Below, in pieces: positions 19,957-32,887 of a DNA stretch of 64,000 bases (position 1 is its first letter; every line of letters starts with the position of its first letter). Below the pieces are notes generated by a model. The model did not search any database. It was not told where the DNA came from and worked only from the letters and a program-made list of their open reading frames with translations. The translations under genes were made by a program, and so were the position numbers. The stretch is taken from assembly GCF_035083965.1 (NCBI RefSeq), contig NC_089722.1:39541958-39605957 (forward strand), written 5' to 3'. The DNA is from Branchiostoma lanceolatum (lineage: Eukaryota; Chordata; Leptocardii; Amphioxiformes; Branchiostomatidae).

Positions 19957-22900
19957 TTAAAAGGAGAAAGCCACGCTTGACACATCAACCGAGGCCCAAG
20001 AAAAACCATCGGCCCAGACCGTGAGAAAACCACTAGGGCCCAGACGAGTAAACTCAAAACGGAGTCTCTCCTCCAAACGGTTTCTCACCGACGTCACAAG
20101 TTCGGGGCCCGAAAATCGTTTGCCCTCAAACACACATTCACACCTCGTCCGCCAGAGGAAAGATCTCATGATCGCCACCAGAGCCTGCAACACACGCCTG
20201 ACCCTGGACGACAACCCCCCCGGCACCAATCCCCACAGCGCAAAGGACCTTGTGATCGAGAAACCCGGGCTGATTTTCATCGCCACCAGGTTCTCCAACC
20301 ACATCCATGCTTCAGAAATCACTGGACACTCCCAGAACAAATGCGGAACACTTTCCTCCCCCTGACAAAGGTCTCTGGGGCACGAACTACTATCTACAAA
20401 TCCCTTCCAAGAGTGGAGCTTCTTTCTAGTTTTCAGAGAGTTGTGAGCAGCATGCCAGCTGGTCATCCTCTCCCACTTGGTGAGCAGAGGGTTGTGAATG
20501 GCCTTCCAGACGGAAGACCAATCCACACTCCCATCTCCACTTTCACAACGTGGCACAATACTCTCCGCCTCCAATAAAATAGCGTAGAGGGCCGCCACCG
20601 AATTTGACTTCCACTCAATATCTACATCCCTCAAAGAGATCAACATCCTCTTGACCTCGGTGTAGTGCGGAGGGCTGTCCAAAGAGTGGGGAGCCAAGTT
20701 ACTCCAGGACTCAGCGTCTATTCTTCGCAAGGCGAGCCCAATCCAGTAGAGAGCAAATCTAGAGGCTGGCAACTGTGGCTTGACCAGAGCTTTCCTCACC
20801 ACTTTAAGGAAGAGGGCTTTGGCCTTGAGTGGTACAGAGACCAACCCCAACCCTCCTTTGTCCTTAGGCAAAAGAAGAGTTCGCCTAGCGACCATCTCTG
20901 TCTTGCCATCCCAGAGAAATGAATAGATTTCTCTCTCAATCTTAACTTTCACAGACTTAGGCAAGGGGTATACCGGAGCCGTGTACCACAAAGTGGCAGC
21001 CGCCAAACAATTCACAATCAAGGCTTTGCCAAAAAGGGTCAACCTCCGCGTCTCCCACTGGGTGAGCTTTGCCTTAAACTTCACAAATCGTTGCATCCAA
21101 GCAATCTCCGCCAACTGAATGTTGCCAATAGGGCTGCCTAAAATAGTTAGGTAAGATGATACCCACTGTTTCATAGGGTATGGGCTATCCACCCTGCCCT
21201 TCCATCTACCTAACCACAAAGCCTCCGTTTTCCCCAAATTCAATTTGGAACCGGTACCAGCCTCAAAACGCTTGATGGTGGAAAATGTCCGATCGATGGA
21301 CGGCTGGTCCGACAAGACACAAGTGTTGTCATCTGCATATTGCACCATTTTAACCTCCTGGTTCAACCTAGGGACCTTCACTCCCCTGATGTAAGGGTCT
21401 GCACGAATTGCCGCAGCCAGCGGCTCAATACATAATACATATAACAGTGGAGAAATGGGACAGCCTTGCCTAACTCCCCTCTCCACTGCTATTGACTCTG
21501 ACAAAGTACCATTCACGAGGACCTTACTGGATACCTCGCAGTACAAAGCCGCGATCATCCTTTTAAAATTCGGCCCAAAGCCAAGCTTGTCTAAAACATT
21601 GGCCATAAAATTGTGATCAACTCTGTCAAAGGCCTTCTCCTGGTCCAGTGCAATAAGAACACCAGAAGAATGCGAACTATTGACATACTCTACAATGTCT
21701 CTTAACAGGCAGACACTATCTTCAATTGACCGGCCTGGAATACCACAGGATTGATCAATGTGAACTACCGACCCAATGACATTCTTCAGCCGGTTGGCCA
21801 AGGCCTTGGACAGAATTTTGTAGTCCACATTCAGTAACGAAATCGGTCTTTTATTCGAAGGGTTCGGTGGATCCCCCTTTTTCTCCAAAAGAGAGATGAC
21901 GCCTTCTCTTTGGGACACAGACAGCTGTCCTACATCCAATCCCTCATTGAGGACTGCCAGGAAGTCTGGCCCTATGATCTCCCAAAACTTGATGTAGAAT
22001 TCTTTTGGGAGACCATCCGACCCCGGAGATTTTCCATTCTCCATACCTTTCACCGCCGCTTCCAATTCAGCCAAAGTGAGATCTCCATCCAGGCTCTCAA
22101 CGCATTCATCAGGTAACGACTCAGAGAGCTTGGACAGAAAATATTCTTGCTCCACTTTGTCAATATGGCCAGCCTTATACAAGTCTGCATAAAACTGCTT
22201 AAAAACGGCAAGTATCTGCGGGGTGGTGCTCACCACGTCCCCCTTGCCATCTCTAACTTCCTGGATGACCCGTTTCTGGCCCTTGCGGCGTTCAGCCTGG
22301 AAGAAATACCTAGTCGGTTTTTCATCCTCTTCGAAGGCTTTTACTTTTGCCCGCAACCTCTGACCCTTGAGTCTGTCTAAGATCAGGTTGTTTAGGTTTT
22401 CCTTCTCCTTCTCATACTCTTCTCTAGTTGCAGGACTTCGGTCTCCTACATTAAGTCGAGACCGGAGTGAATCCACCTTCCTTTCCATACCCTTCTGAAT
22501 CAAGGAGTCCGCCTGAGCTCTCAGCTTGGAGTATTTGATAACCAAATCTTTACAATAAGATTTAACGGTATCCCACCACTCCCTCGCCGATTGCCCCTCC
22601 TCTAAACTCTTCCTCCATATAGGATACTTCTCACGAAACTCCTGCTCTAAACGAGGATCGGACAAAACCTTGACATTGCACTTCCATAGACCCCGACCCC
22701 GTTGAACAGAAGGGACAGGATCTATGGATGAAACAATGCCATCGTGGTCAGAACACGAACAAGACTTAATAGTCGAGGAAACAATTGTGCCCTCCTGGAC
22801 ATAAATTCTATCCAGCCTGGATCTGGTTTTATTTGACTTGGACCTCCAAGTGAAATCTACCTGGGCGGGGTGTTCAATTCGCCAGGCATCCACCAAATCC

Positions 22901-23417
22901 AAGTCAGCGCACAAACTACGCAAATGCACCACAGCCTGAGTGCGATTCCCAGGGGTGAATATGGATTCCGATATTCTGTCCAAGTCTGGATCCAAAACAC
23001 AATTAAAATCCCCCGCTAAAACTAGCACCGCATTGGGGTACAAATATTGATGAACACTATCAAAAAAGGTGGCCCGCTCCGCTGGAACTGAGGGAGCATA
23101 GATGTTACACACATTGTACTGTACGCCATCTACCGATAGTAGAGCAGAGACAACCCTACCATCTGTATCACATTTTGACGACACGAACGACCACCTAGAG
23201 GATAATAAAATACCAACACCTCTGGCGGAGTTCGTGCCTAGGGACCAGATTGCCTTGTGTCCCCACTGGCGAGACCAGGCACCCTTGTCAGCAATCGTGG
23301 AGATGTGGCACTCCTGCAGGCATGCCACATCTGCACCGTTAGACCGACAAAAATCGAATGTCCCTCTTACCCCGGTCCTTTAACATTTAGAGACAAGACA
23401 TTTAAAGTAGAATCCAT
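19957..23417 (-). pseudogene. Keno-1 ORF2: endonuclease + reverse transcriptase
   Basis: Same family as the intact 1157-residue ORF2 at 53099-56572. The original ATG is probably at 23417 (MDSTLNVLSLNV). Two small deletions of about 8 and 5 bp just after it shift the frame, so the continuous frame begins only at MACLQECHIS (23328). That loses the first endonuclease strand with its LNVNG motif. The rest is open: GDFNCVLDP, SDHD, GIPGRSIEDS, DQEKAFDRVDH, QGCPISPLLYVL, YADDN and the C-terminal C-x4-C-x7-H-x4-C. The element looks recently dead. Confidence 0.9.
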
Positions 23418-23429
23418 GATATCATTTAG

Positions 23430-25122
23430 GAAAGGGAATAAAGTCCAAACTAGGACCTATTTCCCCTTGTCTTTCCCCATTTCCCTGCCCTCGCACTCTT
23501 TCTCTGGGACTTCGCCCTGGCGATTTCCCCGGAAGAGTAATGGCCAATCTGGGAACGAAAATCTGACTTCCCCTTTCTCTTCCTCTTTTCTTTTCCTTCT
23601 TGTGTCTGCCAACCCTAGGCCTTCTGGGTGTCCGACTCGGACTCAGAACCCATCTGGGATGAGGAACACACGGAACTCTACGTCCGACTCTATGTGCTCA
23701 TTGAGATCCATAACCAAGTCATTAGTGAACGATTCCTCCAAGCTGAGGTGAATATTGGCCACACTGTCATTTTCACCAGACAAAGGTTTGTGCTCATCAG
23801 ACTCCTCCAACTGAGACGGAATCTTGTTGTCCCCGCTCGGAGGGAAGTTGTGCTCCCCAGACTCCTCCAACTGAGACGGTAGCTTGTTGGCCCCGCTCGG
23901 AGGGTATTGAGAATACTGGTCCCACATATCCTTCCCAGACAGATTAGACTTGTCATCATCCTCACAAGGATCCTTCTTCTCCTCTTCTAAGGTATTTTTA
24001 CCTTTCTGGGAGAGGCACTCTACCCTTTGAGGGGAGGGTTTCTGAGTCCACTACCTCCTGCAGGGGAACTTCTGGGCCCGTTACCCCCTTGGACTGGGAC
24101 TCAACGACGATCGAGAATTTAACCTCCTCGTCGCCATCTTCCCCGTTTGAGAGCGGGGGCTCTTGAGCAGTGCCCTTACCCGGCTCTCCTGGCATAGTCT
24201 GTTTCTCACCAGTTTTTGACCCACCAGGTGCCACTTTGTCATCATCAGAACCCGACCCAATTGATTGTTGTTCATCAGACCCAGTGTCAGATTCCTTACC
24301 ACCAGTGCCCGACCCACCAGCCTGTGCTCCAGTACTCGACCCACCCACCAGCCTGTGCTCCGGTAGGCACAGCCCCCTTAGACGATTTGTTTTTTTTTTA
24401 CCAGGTCGAAGTCAGGGCACACCTGTATGGGAAGTTCAACTGGCAGCTGCGCCCTGCATGCCCTTCTTCCCCACAGACATTACACTTGATGCCCGAAGTG
24501 CAGTCTTGGGCCAGATGGCCCAGACCCATGCACTTCGAGCATTTGTCTTCATCACAATCAGTGACGAGGTGGCCCTCTCGCCCGCACCTGTGGCACAACC
24601 TAGGTTGCCCAGCATAGCGGAAAGAGAATGTTTCATCCCCCAGCCGCATTGTGTTGGGCACATGAGATTTCAGCCTTATCCTGTACTGACGGGTTCCGGT
24701 CAAAATCTCCGGGAAGCCCTGGCTAGCGTAGCTGACGTACTTGCTATCCAGGACTTACTTCCCCGTATTCCCTCAATCGATGTCTGACATAATTGTCATC
24801 CAGCTCTAACGGGATATTCAGGGCCGTCATCACAGTGATGCCGGTCCCGAACGTGTCTATCTCTACATCCTGGACAGACGAAAGGGAAGGACAAGCCGCT
24901 GGAAGGCAGCCTGTGACTTGAATGTAATGTCAAAGCGTCCCTTCCCCTTCTTCTGCCCCCCCCCTGCACGACCGAGATAGGGACACCGCTCCTCTCCAGC
25001 AACTTTACCACATCTGACAATTCTGTGTCAGTTACTTGGTTTCGAAACGTCACCCCCACGCGCCTCACCCTTGTAAATTTGTAGGGAGCTGGGGGCATCT
25101 TGCTATAGGGAATGGACGACAT
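23430..25122 (-). pseudogene. Keno-1 ORF1 (zinc-knuckle protein), broken
   Basis: The start at 25122 (MSSIPYSKMPPAPYKF) corresponds to MPPVPYRKMPPAPSGF of the intact ORF1s. Frame breaks occur before and after the knuckle region, which reads CHRCGREGHLVTDC, CSKCMGLGHLAQDC and CNVCGEEGHAGRSC (24703-24398). The acidic, Gly/Ser-rich tail (24348-23998) and a block with YSQYPPSGANKL and LVMDLNEHIES (23927-23690) are in further frames. The YSQYPPSGANKL block occurs twice in degenerate form. No intact protein is encoded. Confidence 0.88.
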
Positions 25123-25160
25123 TTTGCCTTACTACGTGTGGCAAAATGCTGCTGAAACTT

Positions 25161-25552
25161 TCTAAGTAGTCCCAAAACCCATTCGACTCCTGACTTTCGG
25201 ACGGCGGTGTTGTGGCCGTCCTGTCTGACAAAGAATATCCTCCTCTTTCTTATCTTTCTCCTCGAAGTGAGGGAGGGTAGCGGTGGGACCCGCTACCCCG
25301 ACCTCCTTGGGAAGGGATACGCCCTTGTCCTCCCCGTTTGGGGGCAGGGATGAAGAGCCATTTTCCACTTTCATCTTATCATTCTCATCCTCCTTACTAC
25401 TTTCTTCATTTTTGAGTTTTCCTTTTATGATTTTTTTTGGGTTTTCCAAATTCTGACCTAGCCGACTAAAACAGGGTGGCTAGGCCTACAACTACAGATA
25501 CTCTTTTGAAGTATATATCATACTGAATGACTTCAAGTATCGTACTTAGGTT
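25161..25552 (-). mobile_element. Keno scraps between Keno-1 and the CR1-type LINE
   Basis: 25161-25429 holds a charged open frame without a knuckle or other recognised domain. 25430-25492 is the Keno 3' UTR stem block (GACCTAGCCGACTAAAACAG, then GGTGGCTAGG). 25493-25499 is AGATACT, seven bases of U2. 25500-25552 is the extreme 3' end of another Keno (CTTTTGAAGTATATATCATA), cut off by the CR1-type insertion. So at least two Keno copies met here. Confidence 0.6.
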
Positions 25553-28500
25553 CTGTTTATTTGTTTATTAAAATTTACCACAGATGTGGAAGGGGTGAGA
25601 GAACAGGCATGATGCCTTTTCTAGCCCCCACCCACAGAAATATTTACATCAGGTATAACAAACATTTAAACCTATACAATTATACAATTACATAAGCAAT
25701 AGCTTAACGTACTCAGTCATATCGCACAATACTACACAACAACTTAGTTAAAACATGACTAAAATTAAACATATCGCACTTCATCCGAGAGGCACTTTCA
25801 CTAACTACCGCGGTCTTAACGCCAGACATGTAGCACATCTGCAGGCAGATGTCCATGTGCAGAGGTTATCAGTTACAAAATGCTCTCTAAACCTGTCTGA
25901 AAATGACGTGTTAAGCAGCCGTTTGAATGACAAGAGTTCTGACTGTTGTGAGGCCAACATCCCCATGTTTCTAACTGAGACACCGAGGTTGTTCCACTCG
26001 GTAACGAGGCGGGGCATGTAGGACGACGCAAATGTTGAAGTTTTACAACGAATTGGCATTAACATGTGAGACCGACTACCTCTTGTTGGTCTAGTGGAGA
26101 ATGATACATATTAGTGCATGTCTAGATCATAAACATTTGCCATGGCCTTCACAAACACCATTATGTCAGCAATCTCCCTTCTGTACGTAAGCGGTAACAT
26201 GTTGAGGAATGTTAGTCTAGCCTTGTAATCTAGTTCACGGGCATCTGCTTTAGCACTTATAATGAACTTAGTTGCCCGCCTCTGCACGCCCTCCAACAGT
26301 GGCATCATATTGCGAGACAGAGGTGACCAAACCTGACAACAATATACAAGCAATGATCTAACAAGTGTTATGTACAATGATTTACGTACTACAAGGCTGG
26401 ATTCATACCCGACCGTGCGTCTTATGAAACCAGTAATAGAATTGGCTCTCGACACAATATTCACAATATGGCTGTTCCACAGCAGGTCAGCCTGGGCAAG
26501 AACTCCCAGGTCATTCATACTATTGACTGTAGATAGGGCAATATCTGACATATAGTAGGTAAATGTTACTGGGCTCCTGGAACGAGTTAAACGGTGGACC
26601 ATGCACTTCGATGGATGGAAAGACATTCCCCATCGAAGGCTCCACTCATACATGGAGAAAATATCATTCTGTAGCTTATAACAATCACCAGGGTTACATA
26701 TCTCTCTATAGCACTTAGAGTCATCTGCGAACAGGGCTACAGTGGAGTTTTGGGCTGAGCAAGGTAACTCGTTAATGTACAATAAGAATAACATTGGCCC
26801 CAGAATTGAGCCCTGAGGAACTCCAGAGGTAACGGTGAGCCACTCTGATAGACTACCTTCAACTACCACACGCTGCCTTCGGTTAGCTAGGTACGAGTGA
26901 AACCATGACAGCAGTTTGCCGTTAAACCCATACATCTGAAGCTTATGAAGTAAAAGTGAGTGAGGAACAGAGTCGAAAGCCTTAGCGAAGTCAAGAAAAA
27001 GCATATCGACTTGTCCACCTCTATCAAGAACGGAGCCTACATAATGATATACCTCAAGCAGCTGAGTGGTAGTTGAGCGCCCCTTTACAAATCCATGTTG
27101 GAGATCGTGAATTGATTCGTGCAGAATTGGGAACACCATGTCGTACATGCACCTCTCCATGACCTTACTCACAATAGACAATAAAGAAACCGGCCGATAG
27201 TTTGACACGACTTGCTTATCCCCCTTTTTGTAAACAGGGGATACGTTAGCCTCTTTCCAGCACGAAGGAACCACGCCTATAGTGACTGATTTGTTGAACA
27301 GCAAGGTCAAAGGGAGTGCTAGTACCTGGGCACAATACTTTAACACAAATGGAGAAATATTATCAGGGCCTACAGCCTTACTTGTGTCTAGATTGACAAG
27401 CACATCTCGGACAGAGTCGACATCAAACAGAAGGTTACAAAGGCTATCAACAACTTTGATATCAATAGTAGGTTTCTGAACATTCTGGTCAGCTTGACTG
27501 AAAGTAGAGAAAAAGTACTTATTGAACAAAGTAGCCTTTTCGTCTGCAGATTTAGCAACAGAGTCCTCAAGATGCACAACAGGTGGTAAAGTTCGGGACT
27601 TAGACTTCGCACGAACAAAGGTCCAGAAGCGTTTCGGAGCCTCATGTAGGGAAGATGCTAAACTGTCCAAATAACTCGCATACTTGAGAGACAGAACGGC
27701 TTTCAGTTTGTTACGGAGCATTCGATATTTTGTCCAGTGTGATGGAGAGTCCGTCCGCTTGGCTTTGTGCCACGCCGTCCGCTTGCGATTTTGGATGTCA
27801 CGGACCTCGCCATCTATCCATGGTGGTGTATTGGAGTCCTTGAGTCTGCGACAGGGCACGAACTGGTCGACTGCTGACTGGATCGTAGACGACAAGGATT
27901 CCCAGGCCGAGTCAATGTCCTGGCACTGACCGACGGCCTCAGCTAGATGACTTGAGACCAGGTGCGCCCCAAGACCCTCCCAGTCGGCGCGACGATAGTT
28001 GTAGACCTTCCGAGAAATCCCGTGCTTAGGGTTCAGTTTGCAGTGAATGCCGAATTCCAAGATCGTGTGATCCGTGTCGAATTCGGTTGGAAGCTCCTTG
28101 ATGTCCGACACTCTATCGGGAATGTTGGTGAAGACTAAGTCCAAAATATTGCTGTTAGAGTTTGATGGAATCTTGTTGTGCTGGAGAAGGAAATGATCAT
28201 TTATTACTTCACAAAAGTCTGATTCCTTGCCACTTTCCACAACGACGCAGCTGGACCAGTCGACCCAAGGGAGATTGAAGTCCCCAAGTACACAGCACAT
28301 TTGGTACTCATGCTGAACTTTCTCTAGGACTGAAGCCAGGTTGACGGTAAATGCAGACAGGTCCCCCGAAGGCGGTCTGTAGCAGAGCACGGTGGCCAGC
28401 TTACCCAGACCGGGAGGCTGAATTTCGCAGACGAGAATTTCATCCTTGACCTCAAGGTCTGGCCTTCTCAAGCTGCACACAGATGAACGGACAGCCAGAA

Positions 28501-28984
28501 GAACGCCGCCACCAGTCTTGCCTGCGTGAACGTGGTGACGGTCTTTACGGTAAGTTACAAAGCCGGGTGGGATGACCTCTTGGTCACGGATATCGTCGTT
28601 AAGCCAAGTCTCCGTTATGGCCAGAACATCAGGACTGTTTAAGTGAATCAAGTTCTGAAGTTGTACCAACTTGTTTCTCTGAGGATTTACCGCTTTAACA
28701 CTTCTTGCATTGAGGTAAACGACTTTGAATAATGAGGAGGGACGTTTATTGACCAGGGATCGGGCGTTAGTCAAAAGCAAACTCGGCATACCTTTGGGCT
28801 TGATTAGCGGCTTGACGGTATCACGTTTCAGGGGCCGCAGGTGTTGTCGGCCTACATGTTGAGAATGTCGGAATATCGGCTTGTATTGTTCTGCCCAATG
28901 AGATTTGCATGTTAATGCATCAGCTTCCACTTGCATTACCGGCCTATTCCCAACAACTGTTGGGATCTTGCGTTGAAAGTTTTT
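25553..28984 (-). mobile_element. CR1-type (Jockey/CR1 group) LINE
   Basis: It encodes an endonuclease-RT polyprotein and ends with a short AATAAACAAATAAAC tail, which is cleaner than a long poly(A). It interrupts Keno 3' UTR sequence on its 3' side and the U2 3' half at nt 131 on its 5' side. The two flanks do not match each other, so insertion was accompanied by deletion or was followed by recombination. ORF1 is not visible, so it may be 5'-truncated. Confidence 0.85.
25805..28936 (-). CDS. CR1-type ORF2: APE endonuclease and reverse transcriptase
   Basis: The endonuclease part (about residues 70-310) shows VVYLNARSV, ITETWLND, GGGVLLAV, GDFNLPWVDW, LDLVFTN and DHTIL. The RT part shows SNYRPVSLLSIVSKVMERC, motif A LDFAKAFDSVPH, SGVPQGSILGPMLFLLYINE and the catalytic FADDSKC. 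One in-frame TAA at 26111-26113 follows YDLDMH; the frame then continues for about 100 codons with the usual C-terminal tail (MPRLVTEWNNL). The start was taken at the first Met of the open frame and may lie further in. Apart from the stop the enzyme looks whole, so the copy is young. Confidence 0.85.
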
Positions 28985-29081
28985 GCAAGCTCCTAGTCCA
29001 TGACCAAAGTCAAAAAATCAATTTAATCTAGATTCCCCGATGGGGAATGTATCAGAGATTAAACTGATAAGAACAGATACT
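28985..29081 (-). pseudogene. U2 snRNA nt 35-131, cut by the CR1-type LINE
   Basis: It begins at AGTATCTG (29081, reverse complement), directly after the Keno-2 3' end, and stops in the AGGAGCTTGC stem where the CR1-type sequence starts. The last about 57 nt of U2 are absent. Confidence 0.93.
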
Positions 29082-29112
29082 CTTTTGTGAAGTATTTAAT
29101 TCGATTTTCACG

Positions 29113-29241
29113 AGTATACTGGACTTATCAAGTCTATGGCACAAAGGCCTCTTATCCACTGATACAAATCTAGACAAATCAATTCCACGGATCGACTCAG
29201 CACTGCAGCACTTCGCCCACCCACCTCTCTCGGTCCATCCC
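29113..29241 (-). other. Antisense-U2 block in Keno-2 3' UTR
   Basis: Plus-strand reading: AGTATACTGGACTTATCAAG, CTGATACA, AATCTAGA, CGGATCGACTCAGC, ACTGCAGCACTTC and TCGGTCCATCCC, all in U2 order. In the stretch CGGATCG..CTTC the four differences from U2 are transitions that still let the antisense RNA pair with U2 RNA through G-U. Confidence 0.85.
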
Positions 29242-29414
29242 ACACAAATCCACACATATATTTTTGGCTTTTGCATTTTATATTTTTTTTTGGTTTTTCT
29301 TTTTCTGACCTAGCCGACTAAGACAGGGCGGCTAGGCCTGCAACTACTACATGAAAAAATGCTCCAAACGGAGCCAACAAGTAAAGTCTTCAACAACACG
29401 ATGGCAGCACCTCC

Positions 29415-32400
29415 TTAAAAGGAGAAAGCCACGCTTGCCACATCAACCGTGGCCCAAGAAAAACCATCGGCCCAGACCGTGAGAAAACCACTAGGGCCAA
29501 GACGAGCAAACTCAAAACGGAGTCTCTCCTCCAAACGGTTTCTCACCGACGTCACAAGCTCAGGGCCCGTGTATCGTTTGCCCTCAAACACACATTCACA
29601 CCTCGTCCGCCAGAGGATAGATCTCATGATCGCCGCCAGGGCCTGCAGCACGCGCCTGACCCTGGACGACAACCCCCCCGGCACCAATCCCCATAGCGCA
29701 AAGGACCTTGTGATCGAGAAACCCGGGCTGATTTTCCTCTCCACCAAGTTTTCCAGCCACATCCACGCCTCCGCGATCACTGGGCACTCCCAGAACAAGT
29801 GTGGCACACTCTCCTCTCCTTGACAACGGTGTCTGGGACACGAACTACTGGCCACAAATCCCCTCCACGAGTTAAGCTTCTTTCTGGTCTTCAAAGAATT
29901 GTGGGCAGAGTGCCAGCTTGTCATTCTCTCCCACTTGGTGAGTAGGGGGTTGTGGAGGGCCTTCCATACAGAAGACCAGTCCACGCTCCCATCCGCACGC
30001 TCACACAGAGGCACGATATTCTCCACTTCTAGCAGAATAGAGTAGAGGGCCGCCACCGAAAGCGACTTCCATTCGATATCGACATCACTCAAAGCATTCA
30101 ACAATCGCTTCACTTCAGTGTAATGCGGAGGGCTGTCCAACGTGTGTGGAACAGCGTTAGACCACGACTCCTCATCAATCCTCCTCAAAGCAAGGCCTAT
30201 CCAGTAATGTGCAAATCTGGATACAGGCAACTGAGGATTAACCAGGGCTTTCCTCACCACTTTAAGGAGGAGAGCTTTGGCCTTGAGTGGTACGGAAACC
30301 AGGCCCAACCCTCCTTTGTCCTTCGGCAAGAGCAGAGTGCGTCTTGCGACCATCTCTGTCTTGCCGTCCCACATAAAACAATAAATCTCTTTCTCTATCC
30401 TTACTTTTACAGCCTGTGGCAACGGATAGATCGGCGCCGTGTACCACAGAGTAGCAGCCGCTAAACAATTTACTATGAGAGCTTTACCAAAAAGCGTCAA
30501 CTTTCTACTCTCCCACTGGGACAACTTGGCCTTAAATTTAACAAAACGCTGCATCCAGGCGACCTCAGCCAACTGGATGTTGCCAACCGGACTACCCAGT
30601 ATAGTCAAATAGGTCGAAACCCACTGCTTAATAGGGTAAGGCTTATCTTCCCTTCCTTTCCAACTGCCCAGCCATAAGGCTTCTGTTTTACCCATATTTA
30701 ACTTCGATCCCGTACCCGACTCGAACCTTGTAATGGTCAGGAAAATCTTGTCGATCGACAGTTGGTCCGTAAGCACACATGTGTTGTCGTCCGCAAACTG
30801 AACCAACTTAACCTCACTTCCCGAACCACCGGGCAGTTGGACACCTCGAATTTGAGGATCAGCCCTTATGGCCGCAGCCAAAGGTTCTATACATAACACG
30901 TACAACAAAGGTGACAGAGGGCATCCCTGTCTTACCCCCCTAGCCACAGAAATCCTGTCAGACAGGTGACCATTTACCATAACTTTACTGGATACGTCGC
31001 TATACAGCGTCTTAATCCAGCCAATAAAGTTAGGGCCAAAGCCCAACTTTTGTAGCACCTGATTCATGTATTCATGATCCACCCGATCAAAGGCCTTCTC
31101 CTGGTCCAGGGCCAGGAAGGCACAAGGAATATTTTTACTATTGACATACTCAGCTATATCCCTTAAAAGAGTCAAGCTATCCTCAATAGCCCTCCCCGGT
31201 ATTCCACAAGACTGATCTGGGTGAACTACCGAGGATATAACATTCTTTAGTCTATTGGCAATACTTTTGGACAAAATCTTGTAATCGACATTGAGTAATG
31301 TTATTGGACGCTTCTTCGCCGGGCTCAATTGGTCTCCCTTCTTTTCGAGAAGAGAAATCACACCCTCTCTTTGAGACGAGGACAGTGAACCCTCCCGCAG
31401 TCCCTCATTTACGACCTCCAAAAGGTCCCCACCCACTACTGCCCAGAATTTCTGATAAAATTCCTTGGGCAGCCCATCTGACCCAGGCGATTTCCCATTT
31501 TGCATACCTTTTAGAGCTTCCTCCAGCTCTGCAAGGGAAATCGGCCTGTCCAAACTGTCCACACACTCTACGGGGAGTGTTTGATCCAAACTATTCAGGA
31601 AGAAACTCCTCTCCCCAGGATCACTCTGTTCAGCACTAAATAACTGGCCATAAAATTGGTGGAAGACCTGGACTATATCCTCAGTACTGTCAACTACATT
31701 GCCTTCAGGAGTTCTTATTTGATGAATGACCTTTTTCTGCCCCCTCTTTCTTTCCTTTTGGAAGAAAAATCGGGTTGGCTTTTCATCATTCTCAAAGTTC
31801 TTGATCTTACTGCGCAGACGCTGTCCGGCAAGCCGGTCTTGTACCAATTTATTCAAGGACGTCTTGGCTGACTCATACCTGCTCAGGGTCTCAGCTGTTG
31901 TGTCACCTGAGTTCAAGCGGGACCTGAGTTGTTCCACCTTTTTTTCCAGATCTTGTTGGATAAGTCTATCGTCCCTGGCCCTTCGTTTCGAATGAACCAC
32001 CACAAGACCTTGGATTTGGTGGCATCCCACCAGTCTCTCCGATTATCATAGTCCTTTTTGCCCTGTTGCCACGTCTTGTAATTACTCACAAATTCACGCT
32101 CAAAGAGCGAGTCTGATAATACACTTACGTTGCATTTCCACAAGCCATTGCCCCGGTCTATACCGTGAGTGGGCTCAATTTTCGTAACCACCCCGTCATG
32201 GTCAGAGAATGGACAAGAGACAATGCTGGAAGCAGACACCAACCCCACCTGGGTGTAAATTCTGTCCAGCCTGGACCTCGAAGTATTTGAGGGCGACCTC
32301 CATGTGAACTCAGTCTCATTTGGGTGTTCTACCCTCCAGGCATCACTCAGTTCTAATTCAGTACAGAGCGCTCTTAACTCTCTAACGTCCTGAGTCTGAG

Positions 32401-32881
32401 ACCCCGGTGCCGTTAGAGAGGTAGTGAACCTATCCAATGCAGGGTCCAGTACACAATTAAAATCTCCTGCCAACACCAAGGTGGAGTTTGGGTACATATA
32501 TTGGTGGAGGTTGGCAAAAAAGGCCTCCCTCTCCGCCGGGACACACGGGGCATACACATTAACAACATTAAAACGAACATTAGAATTCTGAACCAAAACT
32601 GACACAACCCTTCCTTCCATGTCAGTCTTGGAAGACACAAGCTCCCAATTTTCCGATAGGAGAATGCCAACCCCCCTCGCGGAATTGGTGCCCATCGACC
32701 AGACAGTCCGACCGCCCCATTGACGGGACCAGTAATTCTTGTCAGCCAAGGAGGAGACGTGACATTCCTGCAGGCATGCCACGTCAATCCTCCTTGCCCG
32801 ACAGAAATCAAAGACCGACATTCGTTTGTCCCTATCCTTCATCCCATTCACATTCAACGACAATACATTAAGTTCAGCCAT
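29415..32881 (-). pseudogene. Keno-2 ORF2, one frame shift
   Basis: The start ATG at 32881 lies 6 bp after the ORF1 stop. The first 300 residues form the endonuclease (LSLNVNGMKDRDKR, CLQECH, GDFNCVLDP, SDHDGV). Compared with Keno-3, a 7-bp deletion near 32015, between two CTTGGA direct repeats, shifts the frame. The RT part is then open in a second frame (32030-29415) with DQEKAFDRVDH, QGCPLSPLLYVL, FADDN and the C-terminal zinc motif. This single lesion separates it from a coding copy. Confidence 0.93.
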
Positions 32882-32887
32882 TGAGAC

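Larger units (their letters stand above)
19618..25160 (-). mobile_element. Keno-1, U2-inserted Tx1-clade LINE, nearly full coding length
   Basis: It contains ORF1 (broken), ORF2 (one long frame with damage at its start), and a 3' UTR (19618-19956) with the CCTAGCC stem, antisense-U2 block and terminal hairpin. It ends precisely at U2 nt 35. Its 5' UTR is cut close to the ORF1 ATG. Just before that ATG, CATTTTGCC and GGCAAAATG form a perfect 9-bp inverted repeat that includes the start codon. ORF2 is the same family as Keno-4 and Keno-5. Confidence 0.92.
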
